From assembly GCA_017440425.1 (NCBI GenBank), contig JAFSHJ010000255.1, forward strand, positions 1 to 10,921: a stretch of DNA of 10,921 bases, written 5' to 3'. A program made the position numbers and the translations under genes. The DNA comes from Oscillospiraceae bacterium. Lineage in GTDB: Bacteria; Bacillota; Clostridia; Oscillospirales; Ruminococcaceae. Of the stretch, positions 1 through 6,440 are shown piece by piece (within the stretch, counting starts at the first letter, position 1; the number at the start of each line of letters is the position of its first letter). The notes beneath the pieces were generated by a model. It worked only from the letters and a program-made list of their open reading frames with translations, did no database searches and had not been told where the DNA came from.

Positions 1-190
1 ATTGCGGTAACATGCAATATTCGGCGAAGTTTGGATTGACCAAGTGAAGCAGCGGTGATGCCGCTGTGAAGTATCGTGCTTACGCACGATGTGAAGTTAA
101 GTGTACCACTCACGCCCGCAGGCGCTTCACGATGCGAAGCATCACTTCACGCAACGAAGGTGTGCTTATCGTGCCGCAAGGCACACTTAG
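1..190. repeat. Array of small hairpins with GTGAAG/CTTCAC linkers
   Basis: This stretch has no credible gene; it is packed with short inverted repeats. They are ATTGC/GCAAT (1-5/14-18), CAGCGG/CCGCTG (50-55/61-66), ATCGTGC/GCACGAT (73-79/84-90), CGCC/GGCG (113-116/121-124), GATGC/GCATC (131-135/139-143) and GTGCC/GGCAC (171-175/180-184). Linkers read GTGAAG at 44-49, 66-71 and 91-96, then switch to the complement CTTCAC at 125-130 and 145-150. GTGAAGT 66-72 can therefore pair with ACTTCAC 144-150, and GTGAAG 91-96 with CTTCAC 125-130, giving a four-helix junction with no unpaired base at the branch. The folding is my inference from pairing. I recognise no named repeat family. It could be a non-autonomous palindromic element or a structured RNA, and it sits directly downstream of the tRNA-Val terminator. 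Confidence 0.7.
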
Positions 191-192
191 TT

Positions 193-237
193 GAAAAGAA
201 ACACCTTTTGTCTGGTAGACAAAAGGTGTTTCTTTTC
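193..237 (-). terminator. Rho-independent terminator of tRNA-Val, possibly bidirectional
   Basis: A perfect 21-bp inverted repeat (193-213 paired with 217-237) closes on a 3-nt loop. It starts at the base next to the encoded CCA of the tRNA. The basal part is AAAAGAAAC paired with GTTTCTTTT, so each strand ends its stem in a T-rich run and the hairpin could stop transcription from either side. This includes any plus-strand RNA made from the hairpin array at 1-190. Confidence 0.8.
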
Positions 238-313
238 TGGTGGACGATAACGGGATCGAACCGCTGACCCTTCGCACGTCAAGCGAATGCTCTTCCAGCT
301 GAGCTAATCGTCC
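238..313 (-). tRNA. tRNA-Val (anticodon GAC)
   Basis: The minus-strand sequence folds into a full cloverleaf. The acceptor GGACGAT pairs with ATCGTCC, the D-stem GCTC with GAGC, the anticodon stem TTCGC with GCGAA around the loop TTGACGT, and the T-stem AGCGG with CCGTT around TTCGATC. The anticodon is GAC, which reads valine codons GUC and GUU. The discriminator A is followed by an encoded CCA, giving 76 nt in all. The gene is single, with no second tRNA in tandem. The long hairpin at 193-237 begins immediately after CCA, so 3' end maturation would need only removal of the terminator stem. Confidence 0.96.
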
Positions 314-338
314 ATATTCAATTTGTCGTGTGCAATAT

Positions 339-367
339 ATAATACACCAAAACAAGCCAAAAAGCAA
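339..367 (-). promoter_or_regulatory. Possible promoter of tRNA-Val
   Basis: Reading the minus strand, TATTAT (339-344) lies 17 bases after TTGCTT (362-367), about 25 bases upstream of the tRNA 5' end. The -10 is good but the -35 matches consensus at only three positions. An overlapping TATATT (334-339) is an alternative -10. Confidence 0.35.
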
Positions 368-487
368 GAGTTAAATTATAGCAAAACAAAAATTCATCTT
401 TTTGCACTAAAACAATAAACATTATTATTCATATAGGAGAATTTGCCATAAAACACTTGACAACTTCAAAAACTCACCCAAAACCTA

Positions 488-516
488 TTGACATTCACAC
501 GAATGTGTGGTATTAT
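488..516 (+). promoter_or_regulatory. Sigma-A promoter of the DUF1836/flotillin operon with a dyad in the spacer
   Basis: A perfect -35 TTGACA (488-493) and -10 TATTAT (511-516) are separated by exactly 17 bases. The spacer holds the inverted repeat ACATTC-ACAC-GAATGT (491-506), which shares three bases with the -35 box. An overlapping second dyad, CACAC-GAAT-GTGTG, lies at 496-509. A protein bound here would block RNA polymerase, so this is a likely operator. The first gene of the operon encodes a putative DNA-binding protein, so autoregulation is a reasonable inference. The remaining gap from 314 to 487 is AT-rich with no gene I can support. Confidence 0.75.
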
Positions 517-527
517 CATTACGATGT

Positions 528-564
528 GTATTGGATAGTCGATACGCAGCTCATCGTACGATGA
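528..564 (+). promoter_or_regulatory. 5' untranslated leader with a hairpin and a 14-bp palindrome
   Basis: Transcription from the promoter at 488-516 should start near 523. The leader can form a 7-bp hairpin with two G-U pairs (528-534 with 539-545, loop ATAG). It is followed by the perfect palindrome TCATCGTACGATGA (551-564). The palindrome could be a second operator or, as RNA, a small 5-bp stem with a GTAC loop. Neither role is proven by sequence. Confidence 0.4.
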
Positions 565-604
565 AAAGTGAAGAAAGAATTGTTAAAGAAGGAGGGTGAC
601 AAAG

Positions 605-1222
605 GTGAATATCTGCTTCCCGGGGACAGTGATACCGCGAAACGGCAAAAAGGCTTCCGAGTTGTTTGAGGGTTTATTTTTTGTTACAAAAGGCATCACG
701 TTGTCGCAGGTGCGCGAGATAACCGGTCTTGACACCACCTCCATCCAGAACTGGGTGGTGAGAGGCTGGGTGCAGCATCCCGTGGATAAACGTTACGGCG
801 CAAACCATCTTGCAAGAATAATGCTTATCAACATGCTCAAGACGGTTACTCGGCTGGAACACGTTGCCAAAATAATGACATATATAAACGGAAGTCCCGA
901 ATGCAGAGAGGATGATGTTATATCCGAGACGGAATTATATATTGCCGTCTGTGATATACTTGATACTGCGGACTACGAAACCATTTTGTCACCCTCTGCC
1001 CTTGATGGGGTAATAAAGCGCATCCTTCGCGGCTACTCCGAGCCGTTCATCGGCGCACGCACAAGGCTGGAAAACGGAATAAAGCTTATACTTTTCTATT
1101 ATTCCGCATCAATTATAAAGGTGCGTGCCGACAAACTGGCTCAGGAGCTGGAGCTTGGCGGTGATCTGCCCGATTGTGTGTTGTCGGTGCAGCTGGATCC
1201 CGCATTCAGCGATGAGCTTTGA
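605..1222 (+). CDS. DUF1836-family putative transcriptional regulator
   Basis: The product is about 205 residues and resembles the DUF1836 family of Firmicutes. Its N-terminal third carries a helix-turn-helix-like stretch: TLSQVREITGLDTTSIQNW, then VVRGWV and KRYG. That layout recalls MerR-type domains, in which a helix-turn-helix is followed by a short wing. The rest is mainly helical, with no membrane segment. I place the start at GTG 605, because AAGGAGGG (589-596) lies about nine bases upstream. An earlier in-frame GTG at 596 would touch the Shine-Dalgarno with no spacing. The gene is first in an operon with the YuaF-like and flotillin-like genes; the gap to the next gene is 37 nt. It may control that operon through the dyad in its own promoter (inference). 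Molecular targets and ligands of DUF1836 proteins are not known to me. Confidence 0.8.
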   Translation: MNICFPGTVIPRNGKKASELFEGLFFVTKGITLSQVREITGLDTTSIQNWVVRGWVQHPVDKRYGANHLARIMLINMLKTVTRLEHVAKIMTYINGSPECREDDVISETELYIAVCDILDTADYETILSPSALDGVIKRILRGYSEPFIGARTRLENGIKLILFYYSASIIKVRADKLAQELELGGDLPDCVLSVQLDPAFSDEL

Positions 1223-1259
1223 GGGTGTTTTGAGCAAACTATAAAAAGGAGGGTTTATT

Positions 1260-1892
1260 ATGTTGGAATGGTGGAACAATCTGTCTCTTGTGAGCCAGAT
1301 ATTCACCGCAATGGCCGTGCCTGCAACCGTTGTCATGATAATCCAGGCGCTTCTTCTGCTTTTGGGCATTGGCGGCGGCGACGGTGACGTGGATGTGGAC
1401 GATATCTCCGATATCGACGCCGAAGCCAGCGAGGGACTTTCGCTGATAAGCGTGCGGGGCATTGTTGCATTCTTCTCGGTGGGCGGCTGGGCAGGTCTTG
1501 TCTGCGACACGGGCGAGCTTCCCGTGGTGATATCCGTGCTGATCGCAACTGCGGCAGGTCTTGCGGCAATGATCGGTGTGGCGCTGCTTTTCAAAAGCAT
1601 TATGAAACTGCAGACCAGCGGAAACATTGTAATTCAGAATGCGGTTGGCAAAACCGCAACGGTGTATATCCCCATCCCTCCCCGCAAAGAGGGACGCGGC
1701 AAGGTGACCGTGCTTGTGCAGAACAGATTTGTGGAGCTTGAGGCAATGACCGAGGACGAAAGATGCCTTGAGACAAATGAAACAGTAACCATCTGCGCTG
1801 TTGCAGATACAGGTACCGTAATTGTCTGCGGTGCCAATAAAACAGATGATAAAAAGGACATTCAGAAAGGAGTTTCAAAATGGGTTTATTAA
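1260..1892 (+). CDS. YuaF/NfeD-like membrane protein, flotillin partner
   Basis: This 210-residue membrane protein has a first hydrophobic segment at about residues 14-38. A strongly acidic loop follows (about 41-58, many D and E). A second hydrophobic stretch contains SVRGIVAFFSVGGWAGLV (64-81), and a third spans about 88-111. The C-terminal part (about 122-193) is beta-rich, with VGKTATVYIPIPP and VTVLVQNRFVELEA, and fits the OB-like domain of NfeD/YuaF proteins. In Bacillus subtilis, YuaF is encoded with the flotillin YuaG (FloT) and works with it in membrane microdomains. The same gene order here supports the call. The ATG has AGGAGGG (1248-1253) six bases upstream. The 3' end overlaps the flotillin gene by 13 nt, which implies translational coupling. 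It lacks the protease domain of long NfeD proteins. Confidence 0.82.
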   Translation: MLEWWNNLSLVSQIFTAMAVPATVVMIIQALLLLLGIGGGDGDVDVDDISDIDAEASEGLSLISVRGIVAFFSVGGWAGLVCDTGELPVVISVLIATAAGLAAMIGVALLFKSIMKLQTSGNIVIQNAVGKTATVYIPIPPRKEGRGKVTVLVQNRFVELEAMTEDERCLETNETVTICAVADTGTVIVCGANKTDDKKDIQKGVSKWVY

Positions 1893-3307
1893 CAACAAGT
1901 TCTCTTCTCTATGCGGGCGGAGGAATGAATCCCGGAGTGGTATTTCTTATCGTAGTGCTGGCAATTTTGGTTTTCACAACCGTTGTTGTCATCCTCTCAA
2001 GATACAGAAAATGTCCCTCCGACAAAATTATGGTAATCTACGGTAACACCGGCAGCAACAAGGACGGCACTACCCGAAGCGCAAAATGTATCCACGGCGG
2101 CGCCGCATTCATCGTGCCCGTGTTCCAGGCCTATGAATACCTGGATCTGACACCTATCTCCATTCAGGTGGACCTTAAAAACGCACTTTCCAAGCAGAAC
2201 ATCCGAATCGACGTTCCCTCCCGCTTTACCGTGGGTATCTCCGTTGAGCCGGGCATTATGCAGAACGCTGCAGAGCGTCTGCTGGGTCTCAAGCTCTCCG
2301 AAATTCAGGAGCTTGCAAAGGATATCATCTTCGGTCAGCTCCGTCTGGTCATTGCAACCATGGAGATCGAAGAGATCAACGCCGACCGCGACAAATTCCT
2401 CTCCGCTGTCTCCAACAACGTGGAGACCGAGCTTAAAAAGCTGGGTCTGCGCCTCATCAACGTTAACGTAACAGATATCTCCGACGAATCCGGATATATT
2501 TCCGCTCTCGGTAAAGAAGCTGCCGCAAAGGCTATCAACGATGCAAAGATCTCCGTTGCCGAAGCCGACCGCTCCGGTGCCATCGGTGAAGCCAACGCCA
2601 AGAGAGAACAGCGTATTCAGGTCTCCTATGCGGATGCCGAGGCTATCGAGGGTGAAAACCAGGCAAAGGCAACCATTGCTGAATCCAACGCAACACTCAT
2701 CGAAAAGCGTGCAGAGGCTCAGCGCCGTGCAACAGCTGCAGAAAAAATTCAGACCGCCCGCGCTCTGCAGGAGGCATATGCCGCCGAGCAGGAAGCCGAG
2801 CAGGCAAGATATATGCGTGAGAAAGCCGCTCTTGAGGCTGACATTCTTGTAAAGACCGAGATCGAAAAGCGCCAGAAAGAGCTTATGGCTGAAGCTGAAG
2901 CAGAGCAGATCCGCCGCAAGGCAAGGGGTGAAGCCGATGCTATCTACGCAAAAATGGAAGCAGAAGCACGCGGTATGCAGGAGATGCTCACCAAGCAGGC
3001 TATCGGTTTGGGCGAGATCGTCAAATCTGCCGGCGGCGAAGCCAACGACGCTATGCGCCTGATGATCGCCGATAAGCTGGAAGAGCTGACCAGGATCCAG
3101 GTGGATGCTATCAAGAACCTGAAGATAGACAAAGTTACCGTTTGGGACGGCATGAACGGCGGCAACGGCACACCCACCACCGCAAACTTTCTCTCCGGAA
3201 TGCTCAAATCCGTTCCCCCGATGAACGAGATGTTCAACATGGCCGGCATGGAGCTCCCCGAGCTGCTGGGCAAAAAGGCGGAAGCTGCAGAGACCGAACA
3301 GCAGTAA
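1880..3307 (+). CDS. floT: Flotillin-like SPFH/band-7 membrane scaffold protein
   Basis: The 475-residue product has one N-terminal membrane segment (about residues 18-39), ended by the basic RYRK. An SPFH/PHB domain (about 45-220) follows, containing GGAAFIVPVFQ and the region from ITDS-like sequences to SGYISALGKE. Next comes a long Ala/Glu-rich coiled coil (about 220-385, repeated AEA and EA units such as MAEAEAEQI). The C-terminal region includes IDKVTVWDG, close to the IDKITVVD end of B. subtilis YuaG. Flotillins oligomerise on the inner face of the membrane and organise functional membrane microdomains. AAAGGAG (1866-1872) is seven bases before the ATG, inside the preceding gene, so the pair is probably made in fixed ratio. 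The symbol floT is by similarity; YqiK or FloA-like naming is possible. The Met-Asn-rich tail (about 425-460) is not typical of YuaG. Confidence 0.88.
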   Translation: MGLLTTSSLLYAGGGMNPGVVFLIVVLAILVFTTVVVILSRYRKCPSDKIMVIYGNTGSNKDGTTRSAKCIHGGAAFIVPVFQAYEYLDLTPISIQVDLKNALSKQNIRIDVPSRFTVGISVEPGIMQNAAERLLGLKLSEIQELAKDIIFGQLRLVIATMEIEEINADRDKFLSAVSNNVETELKKLGLRLINVNVTDISDESGYISALGKEAAAKAINDAKISVAEADRSGAIGEANAKREQRIQVSYADAEAIEGENQAKATIAESNATLIEKRAEAQRRATAAEKIQTARALQEAYAAEQEAEQARYMREKAALEADILVKTEIEKRQKELMAEAEAEQIRRKARGEADAIYAKMEAEARGMQEMLTKQAIGLGEIVKSAGGEANDAMRLMIADKLEELTRIQVDAIKNLKIDKVTVWDGMNGGNGTPTTANFLSGMLKSVPPMNEMFNMAGMELPELLGKKAEAAETEQQ

Positions 3308-3343
3308 TCCCCCGCTCTATCCTTAAAAATCACACATCCCTAT

Positions 3344-3389
3344 AACACAGACGGGGCATCCTCCTTGCGGAGGGTGTCCCGTTTGTGTT
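3344..3389 (+). terminator. Terminator-like hairpin after the flotillin operon
   Basis: A 21-bp stem (3344-3364 with 3369-3389, loop TTGC) with three G-T wobbles lies 36 bases after the flotillin stop. There is no clean T-run after it, but the 3' arm ends GTTTGTGTT. A second tiny repeat, GCAAA-TGC-TTTGC, follows at once (3390-3402). It separates the operon from the EamA promoter. Confidence 0.65.
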
Positions 3390-3427
3390 GCAAATGCTTT
3401 GCATCGGATATTTTCATTGTTCGTCGC

Positions 3428-3456
3428 TTGTCTGCGGAGAGGAAAAGTGGTATAAT
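3428..3456 (+). promoter_or_regulatory. Sigma-A promoter of the EamA-uvrC unit
   Basis: A -35 TTGTCT (3428-3433, four of six matches) and a perfect -10 TATAAT (3451-3456) are spaced by 17 bases. Transcription should start near 3463, leaving a leader of about 28 nt before the EamA ATG. Confidence 0.65.
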
Positions 3457-3490
3457 AATCGCGAAATAACTTATTCCCCGGAGAGACAAG

Positions 3491-4375
3491 ATGAAAAAGG
3501 CATATATCTTTGCGGCGATATCCATCTTTTTTTGGTCTACTGCCGCCGTTATCTCAAAACTGCTTTTAAATAATTATGACAGCTTTCAGGTGCTGTGGGC
3601 AAGTGCTTTCTTTGCAGCCATCGCCCTGCTTGCCGTAAACATCTTCACCGGCAACATTAAAAACCTGAAGCACTACAAGCTCAAGGACTACCTGAAGATA
3701 GCTCTCATGGGTATTCCCGGCACGTTTTTATATTATGTCTTCTATTATTCAGGCAACGCAATAATGCCCGCATCCCAGGCATTTATCATAAACTATCTCT
3801 GGCCCATTATGAGCGTTGTTTTTGCGGTTATAATACTTAAAGAAAAGCTCACTCTGCGCAAGATCCTCGCCTTTATCATCTCTTTTATGGGCGTATTCAT
3901 CGTTATGGCGGGCGACCTCAGGCAGATCGATCCCAACATCATCCTCGGTGCGGTGCTCTGTTTCCTCGGTGCGGTTGCCTACGGTTTGTTCACCGCTCTC
4001 AACCAAAAATCCGCCTATGACAAGCGCATCTCAATGATGATAAACTATTTCGTCACCTTTGCTCTCACCACCGTCATCAACCTAGCCAACCACAACCTCT
4101 TCCTCCCCAACCTTACGGAAACGGCAGGTTTTGTTTGGAACGGCATGCTCAACATGGCCACCGCCAGCACGCTGTGGATAATTGCGCTGGGACTTGGTAA
4201 AACCGCAAAGATATCCAACCTTGCCTATATCACCCCGTTTTTGTCTCTCACCTGGATAGCTCTCATACTCAAAGAGGAGCTGAACGTCTTTTTCATCATC
4301 GGTCTCATTATTATCGTGCTGGGCATTTTCGTTCAGCTCAAGGACAAAAAGCAGCCGGCAAAAGCTGCAAAATAA
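3491..4375 (+). CDS. EamA/DMT-superfamily membrane transporter
   Basis: The 294-residue protein is hydrophobic throughout, with about ten predicted membrane segments in two homologous EamA halves (about residues 5-135 and 150-285). The opening, FFWSTAAVISKLLL, is typical of the drug/metabolite transporter superfamily. ALNSAYD-like and NLAYITPFLSLTWIALILKEEL (second half, about 238-259) match the usual end of these carriers. The tail is short and basic. The family includes exporters and importers of amino acids, nucleosides and other metabolites; the substrate cannot be told from sequence. The start is ATG 3491, with GGAGAG about five bases upstream. uvrC begins 36 nt after its stop with no terminator between them, so the two genes are probably co-transcribed. 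A functional link is not evident. Confidence 0.88.
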   Translation: MKKAYIFAAISIFFWSTAAVISKLLLNNYDSFQVLWASAFFAAIALLAVNIFTGNIKNLKHYKLKDYLKIALMGIPGTFLYYVFYYSGNAIMPASQAFIINYLWPIMSVVFAVIILKEKLTLRKILAFIISFMGVFIVMAGDLRQIDPNIILGAVLCFLGAVAYGLFTALNQKSAYDKRISMMINYFVTFALTTVINLANHNLFLPNLTETAGFVWNGMLNMATASTLWIIALGLGKTAKISNLAYITPFLSLTWIALILKEELNVFFIIGLIIIVLGIFVQLKDKKQPAKAAK

Positions 4376-4395
4376 GTTTCCAAAACATATTAGTC

Positions 4396-4414
4396 AAGGA
4401 GGTGTCGGACACTG
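4396..4414 (+). promoter_or_regulatory. Strong Shine-Dalgarno and CTG start codon of uvrC
   Basis: AAGGAGGTG (4396-4404) is almost fully complementary to the 16S rRNA 3' end and lies nine bases before CTG 4412-4414. The frame is open only back to TAG 4391-4393. Between that stop and ATG 4494-4496-frame Met29 (codon at 4496) there is no in-frame ATG, GTG or TTG. The spacer also contains the odd dyad GTGTC-G-GACAC (4402-4412). Confidence 0.75.
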
Positions 4415-6289
4415 GAAAACTACGAATACGACGAGCGCATTCTGCGCCTGCGTGAAAAGACGGGAACTCTCCCACTGCAGCCCGGTGTATATCTAATGAA
4501 GAACAAGTCCGGCACCGTCATCTACGTCGGCAAGGCCAAGCTGCTGAAAAACCGCGTCTCTTCATACTTCCGCTCCCTTGAAAAGCATCTGCCGAAGGTT
4601 GCAAAGATGGTGGAGAATGTAGAGGATTTTGATTTTATCGTCACCACCAGTGAGCTGGAAGCACTTGTACTGGAGTGCTCGCTCATCAAACAATACAACC
4701 CCAAATACAACATTCTGCTCAAAGATGCCAAGGGCTACAACTATATCCGCATCAGCGACCCCGAAGGCTGGAGCCGCATCACCTGCGAAAAGACCCGCAA
4801 GGAGGACGGCGCTGAATACATCGGCCCGTTCACCAGCTCTTTTATTGTGAAGGAGACGGTGGAGGAGGTCAACCGTGCCTTTATGCTGCCCACCTGCACC
4901 CGTCAGTTTCCCGAAAGCATTGGCAACGAGCGCCCCTGCCTCAACTATCACATCAAGCGCTGCAGCGGTGTCTGCACCGGCAAGATCTCCCTCCGTGAAT
5001 ACCGCGAGACTGTTGACCAGGCCGTTCAGCTAATTAAAAACGGTCACAGTGCCGTTGTGGAAGGTTTGACCGAGCAGATGAATGCTGCGGCAGAAAACCT
5101 CGATTTCGAAAAGGCTGCCGCTCTCCGTGACCGCATCCGTGCCTTGGAGCGTGTCACCGAGCAGCAGCGTGTGGTTCTCTCCGGCGGTGTGGATTCCGAC
5201 GTTATCGCCACCGCTGCGGGCGGAGGTATCTGCTGTGTTTCCATGCTGATATTCCGAAATTTCCGTCTCACCGACAAGCGTGACTTTTTCTTCGACGAGC
5301 CCGACTCCATCTCCGCTTTGATGGCGGAATTTATTGCTCAATATTACTCCGATGCCTCCCTTATCCCCAAGCGGCTGCTGCTGCGAGGTGAATGCGACGA
5401 CATGACCCTGCTCACCAAGCTGCTCACCGAGCGCTCCGGCCACCGTGTGGAGATAACCCGTGCCCAACGGGGCGAACCCATGCGTTTTGCGGAGATGGCA
5501 TCCCAGAACGCAGCACAAAGTCTCTCCACCCGCACAAGGCAGGATGGTCACTCCGGCTGGAGCGGCAAGGACGTTGCCGCCCTTAACGAGCTGGCAGAGC
5601 TGCTCTCCCTCTCCACTCCCCCCGAATATATTGAAGCTTACGATATCTCCAACATTGGCGGACAGACCATTGTTGGCGGCATGGTGGTGTTTGAAAGCGG
5701 CAAACCGCTGCGTTCCGCCTACCGCCGTTTTTCCATCCGTGACACCGTCGGCGCACCCGACGACTATGCATCTCTGCGCGAAGTTATCTCCCGCAGGATA
5801 AGCGAATTCCGTGCCGCCCGTGAACGCGGCGACACAAGCGGCTTTGGAAGAATGCCCGACCTCATCCTTTTGGACGGCGGTGCGGGACAGCTCTCCACCG
5901 TTTTGCCCCTGCTCACCTCCGAGGATTTTCATCCTCCCGTTTTTGGCATGGTTAAAGACAAAAAACACCGCACCCGTGCCATTGCCGCCACCGGCGGTGA
6001 GATAACCATCAGCGCTCACCGTCTTGCTTTTGCGCTGGTGAGCACCATTCAGAACGAGACCCACCGCTATGCCGTCAGCTATGCAAGGCGCTCTCACACC
6101 AAAAAATCTTTTGAGCTCTCCCTCACCAAGGCTCCCGGTATCGGTCCCGCAAGGGCGAAGGCGCTCCTTCAGCAGTTCAAAACGATCTCCGCCATCAAAT
6201 CCGCATCTGCGGAGGAGCTTTCCGCCGTGAAGGGAATGTCCCTATCTTTGGCACAGCAGCTTAAGGATTTCTTCGAACGGGAAGACTGA
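4412..6289 (+). CDS. uvrC: UvrC, nucleotide excision repair endonuclease subunit
   Basis: UvrC joins the UvrB-DNA complex and cuts the damaged strand on both sides of the lesion. From the CTG start the protein is 625 residues, close to family size. The GIY-YIG nuclease is N-terminal (GVY 25-27, YVG 38-40, Arg48), for the 3' incision. A UvrB-binding UVR motif lies at about 217-250 (LDFEKAAALRDRIRAL). An RNase H-like nuclease follows, with the probable DDH triad Asp411 (AYDISN), Asp488 (LLDGGAGQ) and His551 (NETHRYA), for the 5' incision. A helix-hairpin-helix pair is at about 572-622 (APGIGPARAKALL). The first ATG in frame (codon 29) would delete the GVY tyrosine of the GIY motif, so the CTG start is preferred. 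The final codons lie inside the left arm of the inverted repeat at 6284-6437. Confidence 0.95.
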   Translation: MENYEYDERILRLREKTGTLPLQPGVYLMKNKSGTVIYVGKAKLLKNRVSSYFRSLEKHLPKVAKMVENVEDFDFIVTTSELEALVLECSLIKQYNPKYNILLKDAKGYNYIRISDPEGWSRITCEKTRKEDGAEYIGPFTSSFIVKETVEEVNRAFMLPTCTRQFPESIGNERPCLNYHIKRCSGVCTGKISLREYRETVDQAVQLIKNGHSAVVEGLTEQMNAAAENLDFEKAAALRDRIRALERVTEQQRVVLSGGVDSDVIATAAGGGICCVSMLIFRNFRLTDKRDFFFDEPDSISALMAEFIAQYYSDASLIPKRLLLRGECDDMTLLTKLLTERSGHRVEITRAQRGEPMRFAEMASQNAAQSLSTRTRQDGHSGWSGKDVAALNELAELLSLSTPPEYIEAYDISNIGGQTIVGGMVVFESGKPLRSAYRRFSIRDTVGAPDDYASLREVISRRISEFRAARERGDTSGFGRMPDLILLDGGAGQLSTVLPLLTSEDFHPPVFGMVKDKKHRTRAIAATGGEITISAHRLAFALVSTIQNETHRYAVSYARRSHTKKSFELSLTKAPGIGPARAKALLQQFKTISAIKSASAEELSAVKGMSLSLAQQLKDFFERED

Positions 6290-6437
6290 CCGATATCTGC
6301 GCTGTTTGAATGCATCCAAAAACATAGACTGCCCCGCACCGACAAACTCGGTGCGGGGCGGCGTCTTTTCGCCCTGCGGTCACACCGCAGAGTCTATGTT
6401 TTTTCGTTTGGTTCAAGCCTGCAGATATCGGTCAGTC
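6284..6437. repeat. 154-bp composite inverted repeat between convergent genes
   Basis: The outer arms GACTGACCGATATCTGC (6284-6300) and its exact complement (6421-6437) form a 17-bp perfect inverted repeat. The left arm contains the uvrC stop codon, and the right arm ends three bases before the GNAT stop. Inside lie less ordered arms (6301-6317 and 6404-6420, each with TTGAA or its complement) and the 86-bp hairpin cluster at 6318-6403. I see no clear target-site duplication outside the arms. It may be a mobile palindromic element, or an unusually elaborate two-way terminator. Confidence 0.8.
6318..6403. terminator. Bidirectional terminator with four-helix-junction head
   Basis: The basal stem AAAAACATAGACT (6318-6330) pairs perfectly with AGTCTATGTTTTT (6391-6403). 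It gives a run of T on both strands, which suits termination of uvrC on plus and of the GNAT gene on minus. Between the arms three hairpins are packed with no spare base. They are 6331-6342/6348-6359 (12 bp, loop CAAAC), 6360-6363/6370-6373 (4 bp) and 6374-6380/6384-6390 (7 bp, loop CAC). The terminator role is inferred from the convergent genes and T-runs. Confidence 0.8.
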
Positions 6438-6440
6438 GGA

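Noticed and set aside
1..190. CRISPR array
   Set aside because: The repeated GTGAAG units are only six bases long, unevenly spaced and present in both orientations; there are no equal-length spacers or cas genes.
238..313. tRNA-Val as an attachment site of an integrated element
   Set aside because: No integrase gene and no duplicated tRNA 3' end were seen elsewhere in the window.
110..367. Minus-strand open frame across the tRNA-Val region containing RLAQLEEHSLDVRRV
   Set aside because: This is the well-known false translation of a tRNA gene; the cloverleaf explains the sequence.
596..604. GTG 596 as start of the DUF1836 gene
   Set aside because: It directly abuts the AGGAGG core with no spacing; GTG 605 has normal spacing.
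5030..6097. Long (355-codon) minus-strand open frame inside uvrC
   Set aside because: It lies wholly opposite a well-conserved gene; third-position codon bias in the real gene keeps the opposite frame open. The protein has no recognisable fold.
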